From assembly GCA_963920575.1 (NCBI GenBank), contig OY986966.1, positions 23,011,656-23,075,655 of the forward strand: a DNA stretch of 64,000 nt, written 5' to 3'. This stretch comes from Narthecium ossifragum. Its lineage: Eukaryota; Streptophyta; Magnoliopsida; Dioscoreales; Nartheciaceae. This document shows positions 36,301 through 48,199 of the stretch, piece by piece (the stretch's first letter is position 1; each line of letters opens with the position of its first letter). The translations under genes were made by a program, and so were the position numbers. The notes beneath the pieces are model-generated. The model saw nothing but the letters and a program-made list of their open reading frames with translations, made no database searches and was not told the origin of the DNA.

Positions 36301-39300
36301 ATCTCTCCATCAAAGATCTCATGTGCTTCTAAGGCCTATGTACGATGAAGCCAACAGACGAATTTGTGTATCAAGTAAGTCTCCAAAGAGGAACAAGTAG
36401 ACCCAAGATAAGACAGATCATCAAATTGTGAACAACTGAACTGACACCCATGGCATTTAAGACAAACCAATTGCCCTCACTCATCCATAGGGACATGTGA
36501 CAAGATGGCCATACATATCATAAGTAAACAAGAGGCAATCAAAATGAAGTGAAACATGTTCCTCATCATCAAATCCTGAGAACTCGGATGTAGGGCTTGA
36601 AATGATTCTTTTATGGAGAGTTTTCATTGATCTAAAATTATTCGTGGTTTCACAAGGACATGGATTAAATAAGCCAGACTAAAATCTCAAATACCAAGGT
36701 TAAACACAGTGATTCAAATGCTAGAATATGTTGATAAATACAAGTGGAGGGAGAGAAGTGCTGTTTGCATAAATTTCAATGATAGTACTCACCATTATCC
36801 CAGGTCTGAACAAAGTTGTAGCAAGGATTATCTCTTAAAAGCTCAGTCCTCACCCGAGGCTCAACAAAAATATCTACCTTTTTACAATCTCTCAGCCATC
36901 TAGAAGCAAGAAAAGAATCAAAACATAAGTTGTTAGATACAGAAATCAAACTGATATAAATGGAAGTGTTGAACTGCTTCTTATTCTGTTTTCTCTGAAG
37001 CTAGTTACGACTCATAGAAGATGAGATATGTGATAACTGAATAATATGCATGAGTTTTCAAGTTAATTTCAGAATAACAATATACCATTTCATGTAAAAA
37101 GTGGCACATGCATGCTTGTTCTCAAATGTGAATGCAAGTGTACTCGAGTAGTATTTCATGACTCATCGGATGCTCATTCTCTTCCTAGTAAAAGAGACCA
37201 CTATTGTGAAACAAGGTGATAAAGTTAAAGACATGAATTAGTCTTTAGTGGTCGTTAGAACTATGGGATGCACTGGTGATTGACACCAAGGATTTGAGTT
37301 TCGGCCTAAATGGAAATTCATCATGCCAGCAGGGACCTGGTAGATAAAGGATTCTGATTCTGGTACCTATGGGCAGGGCTTCTACTGCCTGTGCAAGTCA
37401 AAAGGGGAGTCCATCTGTGGTGGGTTTTAAAAAGGGATTTTAGAGCAGGAGAGGTGGAAGGAAGACGTTAGAGAAAGAGGAGAAAAGAAGAAAAAAGAAA
37501 AGAAAAAAAGGGAATAAAAAGAGAGAAAAAAGGTATGTTTCGTACTCATGTCCTCTTTTTTAATTTTTCTGATTTTACCCATGTCTTTGATGTCATCTTA
37601 GATGCAGAAACTTAGATCTAGGTTTACATAGGTTTAAGATTAACGGGATGAGAACATTTTTGCTAGATCCCTGAAAGTAAAGTTGGAAAAGAGCTAAAAC
37701 ATTTTTTTTTCCAAATTTTGAAGTAGTACTAATTCTACGATAAATTGTTAAAGTGAGGACGAATTAACTAGTAGATTTAGCAAAATTGGGTTAATTAAGA
37801 CACAAATTAACAATTTCAGACTTTATTTTGCTGAATATTTGGACAAAATTGAGATTTTACTATTTTATAGTTTTAATAAAAGTGAAAACGTATAGGAAAT
37901 TTGTAAAAATTTGTTGGAGCCTTTTGTACATCAATCAACTGACACCATACGTGTCGCTGGCACATATCCTTGATTGAGACCATAGTGGGTCCAGAAATTT
38001 AGAAGAGTTTGGGAGAACCATGGTTCAACCTTCTCTTAGGATGAAAAGAGAGAGTGGTTAACCTTTGATAGATTATTATTGTAAGGTACTTCGAGATTGA
38101 GACAAGCCATGACTTGTCCAGACCAGGTGGACTGCATGGAGGACTCAACACTTGGGATGATGCGACGAGTTCTCAAGCCATGGCGTGGAGCATGGCATGA
38201 TGCAATCGAGCTGCTGACACGAAGTCAACAGCTTTCCTTCATGGCATAATGCGGTTTCAAGTAGCTAAGGCATGCGGAGTTAGTGGCGTGGGACAAAGCT
38301 GGCATGCGGATACACGAGTAAGCTGAGAACCAATCATAACTCGCAGCATGACACTTGACAAGGCAGGATGCCCGTAGCGTTGAGCGCAAGCGCAGCACCA
38401 AGGCAAAGCGTGTGCGCAAAGCACGTACTTGCGCACGTAAACGAGGTGCACACGCGGGGCGCATTGCTTGGAGCGCAAGCAAGCCGGCGTGCACCCTAGC
38501 CCGAGCGGGACTAGGACTGGCCGCACAGCACAAGTGCGGCGGCTTACAGAGTTTGACTCCAACTAGAAGTTGGTGCGCAGTGGGACTCTAACTAGGCAAG
38601 AAGTCATGCATCAATGGGGCTCTAGCCAAGTGGGGTGCGTGCACAAGAGGAGTCCGAGTTGGAGGAGGAATGACTTCGGAGGAGTCAAGGCACAAGGGCT
38701 TAGTGTAGAAGGACGAGCTTGGGGAAGGGTGTGGCATAAAAAATCCTGGGGATTTAGGGCAAAGTTTTGAGTGAGGTGACCTTGTCTTGAGAGAGAAAAG
38801 AGAGAAGGGTAGCATGGCTATTTTGGTCTAGGTCTTGTGCCCGGAGGGGTTGTAAAAGACTAGTTTTTCCTTGTACGTTTTTTTCTTCAGTAAAGGGTGC
38901 GGCTTCGCCCTTAGCCTCAAACGTGTGTACTTCTAATCGAGGGCTGAGCAAGGGGCTGTCCCTTAGTGCCACCAGGGGAAAAAAAAGCTTTACCCCATGA
39001 GTAGGCCTGTGATAATTACCATAATGTTACTGATTCAAAAGTATCTTAAACCTTTCAGTCATAAATAGATGCAAACCTCACAAGGTTCTACAAGCCTCTC
39101 TAAACTGCTGAAAACAAAGATAATAAAACTAAAAAGCACACCTGACAATTTCAGCACATAGATCCCGAACGGAGTTTGAATTTGGTTTGGTAAAAATAAG
39201 CACAGTCTGAGGCTGGGATTCCCATTTCAGCAAAATCTGAAGTTAATTAAGATTTGCAATAAACAAATCAAGAAAATAGACCACAAATAGGTAGAAGAGA

Positions 39301-42300
39301 GCTACTGATACTACAACATGTGATTACAATTTACAAGTACTCCACTCCAGATCATGAGAAGTACAGGAATCTATTAACATGAGCACATATCATGAAGGAA
39401 ACATAACTAGATTTATTGACTGCAGAAAAGCATGCTAAGTATAAGCTACTATACCTGCTTACTGCTGCGCTCTGCAGTGGATATGTTTCCTCTTTCAAAG
39501 GAAACAATTTCATGCTTATGTTGGCCACTCTTTTCGCCATTGCATCCCCATGAAAGCCTAAAAGATGCCTGCTTCACGTAAAGGTAATTACAACTTAAAA
39601 ATGTCACAAAACAAGGCAGTGGCATACTTCAAAAACTGTAGTGCAGATAAGTGAATTATCAAAATCCTTTAACTTATGACTCAAACCAATTGCAAAATCA
39701 CACGTAAAAATCCTACCTTCACATGCCACCCCATACAAATCTTGATAACCAGATTCCAAATCTTATGAATGACAATTTGAGTTCATAATTCACAATTCGA
39801 CTACAACTGAATCTTCTGACGAAATTATCATTGAAGAAAAAAAACCTCGACAAAAGTATGAATCTGCCTTTTGAACCATATGCGCAAGCCTACTTCGACA
39901 TACCCTCTTTTGTCATTTATGACTTGTCTGTATGTAAAAATGATCTAAAAGGCCTAAAAGCACTGAAAGATTGAACTAGAAGCAAAAACACATACATCAA
40001 AGAAGATTCATAGTGATTATACGCTAGGATTGTAGTGCCGGTGGCACGTGAACCCCCAGCCACACATGTATTTGATTTGTTGCATGAATTAGGAATTATT
40101 TGTCCAATTAAAAACGAAAAAAATTGTTTTTAAGCATCAATTTCTAGTGAAAATTTGTTTATCTTAGAAGCTATATATAGTCCAGACTCCCTAAAAGGAG
40201 CAGTCTTCCAACTTGGCTGTACTTCAGCTTTGATGTATATTCATGATGTTTTCACGTGACCAGTAATTTTCTTTTTTTCTGTTATGCATTGTTCTTCTAT
40301 GTCACAAAATACTTGTCATGAGTTGTCTTGTTCATCCATTTGTGAGGCCTATGTGAACTCCATTAGTTCATTCCTCAATGGCCACAATTTTTGATACAGT
40401 AATCAAGTATAGAACTAAAAATACAATTATAGATTAGGCCCAAATATTCGATAAATTTAGACTTTAAATTCTCTGCAATAATAAAAAAGACATTGTAATA
40501 TTGAAAATTGTTAAATAGGTCCCATTAGTTTTGCAATTTGCAAAAATGCATGTGAAATAGTACAATAATAGGTACTAGATAAAAATTTAGCTGCGTCACA
40601 AAAGGTTGTCAAAAAGTCTTTTACGTTCTCTGCAGCTGCCCACTCAAACTTTGAACGCCAATCTGATGCAGAGATATTATTTATCCTAGCATAATCATAC
40701 GGAGGGGTTTATATGCAACAACCACATTTGCTTTATATACAATAAGAACGATAGTGTAATTAGCTACGCTTTTTGTTGAAGTCTAACTCTAGCAATACAA
40801 TCCTGACTAGGGTAAACCACAGTGCTGAACATTGTTAAAGATAAAATATGGTTATGGAAGTGATGGTTGTTCAAGTACCCTACACTGATGGAAACAAGAA
40901 TAAAACGACAACCTAAGTGCACTCGTATGTGATGAATAAGAGAATCAAAAGCATGTAAACGGTAAAAGTGCAATAATCCTATTATTCAATTCACCTTTCT
41001 TGCAACCATCTTGCTAGCTAACTTAGGCTCATCATCTGTTGCCTCATCGCGAAGAATCTCATGCGAACAAATCCCATGCTTCCCACAACATCTTTCAACT
41101 TGCTCGGTCGAAGATTGGACCAGAGTTTGGTCAGACAGGTTCTCCAACTTTGCATTTTTAGGACCACATTGACAAATTTCAGGAACTGGTTCTACAATGA
41201 AAGACCTTCTTGTTAATGGCAACTCACAAGCACAATATAACTAGGTAAAGGACAAAATAAGACAAAATTCCACTTGAAGGAGCTTATTAGCATAGTGTTG
41301 AATCAGGAACATTTTTTAGCCCACTAATTGGAGTTAAAGTATGCAGGGAAAAGCACTCACTATTATGCTTTCATTCTAATAAAACCAGACAAAATGTTAA
41401 TAAATTAAAAAGATTGTTGATAGTGTAAAAGATGACTTTACACGCAGCACAATTGCTTCAAACAAAGTTTGAAGTTTCGGCCACATTGATATTCTTCATT
41501 AAAAAATTTCAGGACTCGATGGCAACAATATATGGCCAAGTTCTGTCACGTATCAGCCATATCGGATCATATTGGCTAGATTCAAATCTGATTTAGTAAA
41601 TTTGGGGGAAAATGGTTTAGATATGGATTTTACCCATCACTGAAGGTCCAATGCTATGAAGGTCTTTAGCAGCAGCTTTTACCTTTAGCTATGGTCATTC
41701 AATATAGATTAAAAAAGTCATTTTCGGGCTCAATATGGGCAGTTTTAGGGTAGCATATTAGATCATAAACCTAAAACAATACCACCCTTCAAACCCATCC
41801 CAGCGGCGGAGCACTAAGGCCATTATCACCCATCCACCACCACTGCCACCGCCAACTCATCGCCCTCCTTATTCTCTTCTAATCCGACTTCCATTAATCA
41901 TTGTCATCCTCTCATCCGCACCCATCTACTTCCTTTTCCTCTCCTCTCGATCCTCATCCTCCTCCAAAGGCAATCCTTCATTTCATCACCACTGCTACCT
42001 CTTTCACCTTTGAAAGCCAATCCAAGTCCTTGTCGTCTCTCCTCTAAATTATCTCAACTGCATCTCATGTGAGTTGATTTTATGTTCTTAGTATTTTTAT
42101 CAATTTTATCTAATTCTTCATTAGATTTTTAGTGTTAGAAATTCCTTCACCATGTAAATTTCTGAACGTACACAAAATTACCAAAACCATAAATCTGTCA
42201 AAAGTTTTCATTTTGGACTTGAACCTAACTGAAAATTTGAAGCTTGGCCTTCAACAGACAAGTTAAATGCCATTATAAACTTACACCTTAAGGCTGTCAT

Positions 42301-45300
42301 CCTGCCTTCACAATCATATTGGAGAACCAATGTCCAAATGACACTTCCTTTTCGAGAAAAAGTTAGATGTACTCACTGTGTTAATCATGTCATTTCTATA
42401 ATCGAGCAAAATGAAAATGCAAAGAAACAGCAGGACGGGGCATTTCTATCCTAAGAACTTGCCTACTATCATGCCAATTTAAGGTAAAACCAGGTGCTTT
42501 GTGTCTCTCTCAAAACCTTTATATTTCAGTTGCATATTGCGTGCTCTCTCCAGTTCATATTTACGTTTCCATTCAGCTGCCTCTGCTTGAGCTGATGCCT
42601 TTCCTTCTGCAACCCGCCTTAATGCTTTTCCAACAGCTAACAAAAAGGAAACGCACAAGTTATCAGATAATTACAGGGATCAATGAGAAGATAATAGTTT
42701 GCGAATTCCAAATACCAAAGAGAACAATCATGGAACATGATATAGCAGATTCCACTTGAATCAGAATGAAAAAAAAACAAGATGACTGCATGCATGTTGA
42801 AAGAATATCACCCAAATGCTCTGTCCTTTTTCATAAGTACAGGGTCACAACTTAAAGTGTTTATTTATTTCACTCGGTAGAAAGCAAGGATTGACATGGT
42901 GGAGGAACATGCCATGCCAACCTCTTGTTAGAACGACAGGTGCCGATACTTAACAAGAACCTTGTGCCTGCATCATGAAGCTCTTTTGACATACTAGATG
43001 TACTGGCACGGCACCACTGCATGTACTGTGCCAGTAGTTTACCACCACAATACATGTCAGTATGTGCCGACCAGAACAAACAACCACAAACAAGAACTGT
43101 TGTGTTCGTGCATGAGTACTTAGTTGCTGGATCAATGCCATCTCACTTGTGAACCGAAATGGTGGAACTTACCACCACTCCTCTGAATCAAGATGGCGAG
43201 TTGCCAGTACTCTAGTGAACATAGATAGTGAGAGTTGCTGACATGCTTTCCAGTAATTGGAGGTTGGGCTTCTGCAAATTAATACGACCATAAGCGTTAC
43301 TAGGGTCTAGACCAAGCATGGCTCTTGGACAAGGATTACTGTGCCGGTGGCACAAGTCATGCTAGCCTTCGTCTGACCACTGCCAGTAATCTGATGGCAA
43401 CTTTCAGGGAAGAGGAATGTGTAGTTACAACATCCGTGCTGACTATATGTGTCATGCCTGTGGTTTAGTCTACTGCAATCCATTTTCTTAGACACTTGAG
43501 TACAAATTCAACATAAACTAGCATGAGAGATGATACTCCCCAAGTGCATGTGGATTTCTTCCTATGGAGGAGAGGCATGTACCATTTCTGACTTTTTTTA
43601 TTAGTGCTAGAACACCAAATTGACCCGAAAGCTTAAGCTGATTGGAACGGCTGAATTTTATACCTTTAGATTATAATCCAACAATCTGTATGCTCAATAA
43701 ATTATAACAAAGATACCATTTTAGGAATTTCAGTTTCTGCTTACCAATATTCTATAGTTGACGTCTAATTGATCAGGAATGGTTGAGATTTGAGAGCTCA
43801 TTCTAGATGAAGGAAACAAGTACTTGGAGATGTTGACTTGGGAAAGCCTTCTTTATCATGAGAAGGGCTTCTCAATGGAGGCGGTGAAAGGATCTGGCAG
43901 TGGCAGGATTGCTGGAGATCAAGAGGGGGAGAGAGGGAGGGAGGCTAAATAGCCATGATGGAACGAGCCTCATTAACTTGTTAAACCGATCTGGATGAAT
44001 TTTAAGTGGATTTCGAGATTAACTTGCTTAACTCTATTGACATTATCAACTTCCTTTTTGTTTTATTTTGCATCCCGATGTGTTGTCAGAAGGCTTAAGC
44101 AGGTTGCATGCTCAAGTAGGTTTCGTATCGCGACACTGCCAACATGCCTGCTGAACCCTATTGTCATGGTATGCTCTGGGCGGCACAGACATTTTCGCCA
44201 AGCACTTAAATTTATGCTTCTCAAAAGTGATACACATAGATGTATGCTGTAAATAGCTTAAAGGATCATTGATTAAAAGCAAATAAATGACATTAGCATC
44301 ATCAAATTAACTGAAGATCAAAAGGCAACAATATAAGACAATAGAGTCTAACTACGGCTTTATACAAAGTGACTTAATGTTGACCTTCAAGAAAGCATAA
44401 AAGATACAGGATAATAGAGGACAATAATTTTAGGTGATACAAAGACAGGAAACGACTTATTCCACGCAATGTCTTAGAATTTGGATTTTTCTTAAAAACA
44501 TTTTGCTATTGATACTTGACAATTTTACGAGGTTGATGAAGTAATGGAACAAAATGAATGAGAAAAGGTATAGGAAAAGGTGACTAAAGATAGAGCATTG
44601 CAGTAGCGAGAAATTCGAAGCTTAAAGGATAATAAAGCTCAATATGCTGAAAGGAGAAAAGCATACATCAATGTTGTCGGTTACACTAGAAGAATATGAA
44701 ACTTTAAAGCTCTTTCTATTTGATTATAGTGACAATCACGTAACATCGAAAGCTTGGACAATACATTTAAATACATCAGTAAAACACTACAATCATAAAC
44801 AATTTGATGGTCCACACTCCACAGAACCATACAATCTTCTTTTATCTTTTCTGATAAGAAGTATAGAACAGACTAAAACGTATCAGCTAATGTTCAACAT
44901 ATGATCACCTAAATTTCTCAATGACATGTAATGGGAAAATTATCTTACTTCTCATAGCCTCTGAGAACTCAACGAGATGTTCATCAGTTGATTCAACAAG
45001 GGGCGGTTCAATACATCCATGTATTGTCTTATCTGAGCCTAAAATGAGACCAGAAAAACCGTTCTCCACAGCATGGGAGCAGGTCACATCAGAGTTCAGC
45101 ATATCAGCAGCACCCTGTGGAAAGGAAAAACATCTCTAAGATCATAGTATGAAACAGATCCATTCTACAAGAAAAAGATCATAAGCAAACACAAACTCAA
45201 CATACTGTGAACAAGTAGCACATTTTAGTTTTAGTCAGGCTACAACAGGTATAAGAACAGCAGCAACATGCAGGAAAAGCAGCAGTCAATAGGAAAGGCA

Positions 45301-47351
45301 TGGCAATAGAAATAGAATTCTGTTCAAAATCTGTCAATAAATTATAGACACTTGTAAGAACCAAGTATCGACATAGAATTTACCTGGCCTTTGGCTAGCA
45401 ACAAATAAGCCACTCATTTAATAGGATGACTGAAGAGATTTTGAAGCTTTCCTTCTCTTATAAGAATGCCATGAATGAAAGAATAAAAGAAAGCAAACCC
45501 AATCAATAAAGCTGTTTCAGCACAGGAAGCCTATTTTCTGCTACTTAAAAAACCTAGATTTTGCACAAACTGTACATACAAAACTTTTCAGATCTCCCTT
45601 TAATTTGATCTATTATGGCCCACAACTGTAGATAATTACCTAACACTATAGAGAATTATTGTAATCCACAGCCACATTGTAATTTATCCAAATTACCTGT
45701 AGAGGTATCTTAAACTTTTATCAGCTTAGCAATTTATTCAAATTACCTATAAATGTATCTAAAGATTTACCTATAATATCAATTCATGACCCCAAATCTG
45801 TAGATTGTGATGCCTTCCACATTATGGACTTCAGATATCAATTTTGAACTTGAGGATCTTAGAAATATCTAATTGTACATGGATTTATATACAAAACGAT
45901 TCGGATCTCGTTCTTATACAGATCTTTGACAATCTATTGCCAAACATGCAGATCACTGATCAGAATCTATTCATATATACTTATTGGTTCTCATAGACTA
46001 TGAAGCAAGCTTCGTCCCAGACCAACAAGCTTCACGGCTCCAAGCTGTGCAAGAGCAGTATCCCACAACCAGCAGGTATTCTTTTTGAACTAGTTGGATC
46101 ACCGGTTGGAACATACTAATCCGAACTGTTCACAAAGAAAAACAACCGAATCTTTTGTCCAGCTGAGGAGTTTCTATTCTGGGTTATGATCATCCAACTG
46201 ACAATTCAAGCTCTCTGTGCTAATAGTAGCCAATAAACAGTACACTATGTTTATGCCTTCATTTTCTATTCATGGTTATTCTGAGTATTGCAGCTCACTT
46301 AATCTTGCTGTTAGGTTCATATGAAGGATTTAAGGACCCCCGTAGACAATTTCCAGAAATTAATTGATATTGAGAGCCTCAGCTCAGAAGTTGATGTCAG
46401 AAGTTCCGTTCGTATTAGTAAAAAATCACGGAGAAAAGGTCTTAAGGCAAAATCACAGCATAGCTTCACAAATTTTACTTGGTAATGCGCCTCTCAATGA
46501 ATCAATCAATGGCAAAATCAAGCTACATAGTGATAAATACTCAGTTACATCCTATTATCCAATTTTCCTTCGAGAAAAAGAAACAAGGTTTGGTGCTATA
46601 TTTTCAAGAAAGGAAATGATTTCTTCTTGCATCCTTTTCCTTCCCAGAGGACACATCGAAGATAAGCTTCTAATGAAAGAGGCAGAGTCACAAAAGAAAG
46701 CAATACAGAGATCACCAATCATTTGAGGAAAGGAGTGATGATACAGGACTGGCTGGACTTGCTAGAACCGACACTCATACTTTGAGAAACTCTTTTTCAA
46801 GCCACATAATGGCGAAGTTCAGATGCAGGTAGTAACCAGTAAAATTGGATACAGCAAGATGTGCTTCAGACAACATGTTATGGTGGCAAAGACTTGTTAG
46901 CTGCTGAAACCACGGTATACACTAACAAACGAACTAAATTCCGAATTAATATCTCTTAGCATCAAACATTCTATATCGCCTGCAACCCATCTTTCTTTCA
47001 TCCTAAACTAGCCTACGCCATTAACAAGCCAACAGTTGCAATCCCAAAAGGCAAACAATAATCCAACATAGAATAGCAAAGTTGTCTCATACAGAAGTCC
47101 ACGCATAACAATCTAGCCTAACTTGTCTTTGTACCAAACTACCAATATTAAGAATTAACTTTTAACAAACTAAAGAAAAGAAGTTCCTAATAAACTAAAC
47201 TCACAGAACAAATCCAAGAGAAAGAAAGGATTTCAATCTCGAACTCCTAAAACACAAATTGCAACCCCACAAATATGCAACAATAAAAATCAAGAACAAT
47301 GAGAGAAAAGGGTTAAAGAGATACCTTGGAGTTCAACTCGTGGTCAGACAT
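30354..47351 (-). CDS. NADK1: NAD kinase, NADK1-type
   Basis: NADK phosphorylates NAD+ to NADP+ with ATP; the NADK1 type is regarded as the cytosolic plant enzyme. Exons (minus): 47351-47325, 45114-44949, 42636-42517, 41191-40995, 39568-39455, 39236-39142, 36899-36793, 35715-35642, 34275-34197, 32362-32055, 30659-30354. Frames join to 1593 nt and 530 residues. The N-terminal half (to about 210) is the variable region with a Lys/Glu-rich helix (exon 3) and a Cys-rich stretch (exon 4). The kinase domain has GGDG (293-296), the NE of LNEVTID (374-375), and GDG...[14 protein letters not shown] (403-423). The end, [16 protein letters not shown], is characteristic of NADK1 rather than NADK2, and no calmodulin-binding N-terminal extension is present. 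Intron 10 needs a GC donor; other introns are GT-AG. Exon 1 encodes only nine residues. Confidence 0.95.
30660..32054 (-). other. NADK1 intron 10, GC-AG, with an LTR-like insertion
   Basis: The donor on the minus strand reads CAG|GCACGT and the acceptor GATGCAG. Using the nearby GT four bases further would shift the frame. Bases 31040-31570 look inserted: TATAAAG near 31410, a pyrimidine-rich leader and a possible LTR-type start TGTGGGCAG. No second LTR or clear TSD was found. Confidence 0.6.
33235..34850. repeat. Dispersed TGGCAC/GTGCC-rich repeat copies in NADK1 introns 8-9 region
   Basis: Islands at about 33240-33360 and 34590-34830 carry words such as GTGCCAGC, TGGCACGT and TGCCAATGGCA, like the island in NTRC intron 6. 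Exon 9 (34275-34197) lies between them. The rest is ordinary AT-rich intron. Confidence 0.4.
36900..39141 (-). other. NADK1 intron 6 with a GC-rich insertion
   Basis: The intron is AT-rich except for about 37912-39000. That segment starts TGTTGGAGCC, is strongly GC-rich at 38140-38720, and contains a stop-poor, Cys/Arg/Ala-biased stretch with no recognisable protein. A purine-rich tract (37440-37530) precedes it. The segment is probably an LTR or another inserted element; ends and TSD are unresolved. Confidence 0.4.
39569..40994 (-). other. NADK1 intron 4
   Basis: 1.4-kb AT-rich intron. At about 40036-40060 it has GTGCCGGTGGCACGTG, a short palindrome typical of the dispersed repeat seen in other introns. 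No exon is missing, because the frame joins across it. Confidence 0.6.
41192..42516 (-). other. NADK1 intron 3
   Basis: 1.3-kb intron. The C-rich block at 41790-42060 stands out in composition from the AT-rich flanks and may be an old insertion. No coding homology seen. Confidence 0.5.
42637..44948 (-). other. NADK1 intron 2 with dispersed repeats
   Basis: 2.3-kb intron. Two islands (42890-43090 and 43310-43480) contain GGCACGGCACC, GTGCCAGTAG and GTGCCGGTGGCAC, matching the dispersed family in NTRC intron 6. A purine-rich run lies at 43920-43950. Confidence 0.5.
45115..47324 (-). other. NADK1 intron 1
   Basis: 2.2-kb AT-rich intron. Several C/T/A-rich stretches (45540-46000) repeat words such as CTGTAGA and AATTACCT, but no element could be bounded. 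Confidence 0.6.
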
Positions 47352-47824
47352 GGCTGGGGAGGAGAGATGGGATGGGATCGGATCCCAGCAGCGCCGGGCG
47401 CCTCCCTCGGAACGGTTGGTCTCTAGGAATGAATCAGGTAGGTGGGCGGGGTTCCCGCTATAAATAATAGACTCAGAGATGATGATGAGGCATGGGCTGA
47501 CGAAAGGAGGAAGAGAGAGGGGGAATCGAGTCTAATTATATGTTGTTTACTGTTTCCATGCTGGTCGCGTTTGATTTCTTTTTCCCCGTTTTCGAACTTG
47601 GAGAGAGAGAGACTGAGAGAGGGGGTGGGGAGTGGGCCCCGTCGGCTCCTCAAACGGCACGGCGGTGGGAGGGATGGGGGCCCGGGCGGAGGGGTTTGGT
47701 CGTGCACGTTGTTTGATGTGGTTTCATATGCACCACAACATTTATTACGTGCACCACGTTCAAATTTATTTTCATATCACTCATTACTGATTGGTGCACC
47801 CACGTGGCATGTGCACTTCACATT
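47352..47824 (-). other. NADK1 upstream region, bounded by a MULE insertion
   Basis: GC-rich near the gene, then from about 47700 a segment with GTGCACC/GGTGCAC words. This segment continues beyond the MULE at 51788: the split joins through the shared TSD into a palindrome-rich element. The MULE lies 474 bp from the NADK1 ATG. Confidence 0.6.
47459..47466 (-). promoter_or_regulatory. Possible TATA element of NADK1
   Basis: TATTTATA on the minus strand, 108 bases upstream of the ATG at 47351, in a GC-rich surround. Position fits a core promoter; the motif is not the strict consensus. Confidence 0.4.
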
Positions 47825-48199
47825 GGGTGCGTCTATCTACACCGACGAAATGACTAAGGACACCGCTCAAATTTTTTTTTCTGATAATGCCGAAAATACC
47901 CTTCATACCAATGTCTTAAATACCCCTCTTTAATATCCAAATGTCTTTCTTCATCCTTTTTTTTCAGGTTTTTGCTAAGGACACCCAGTCATGGATATCA
48001 TCTCCTACATCCATCATCTCCTTATAACTCTCCATCATCTGCTTCCCTCTAAGCCCTAACGATCAATGTCTTTATCGCCTCCATCACCACCTCCATTACC
48101 CTACATTGTCTTCCTCTCCAACCTCCCACTATCCATCTAATCCATGCGAAGGCGAAGCTCTGAGAAGACCTACGGGAGAAGGTGCTCGAACTAGAGAAG

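Noticed and set aside
38225..38591. ORFs of about 100 codons on both strands in NADK1 intron 6
   Set aside because: Composition effect of a GC-rich insertion; biased residues, no family resemblance.
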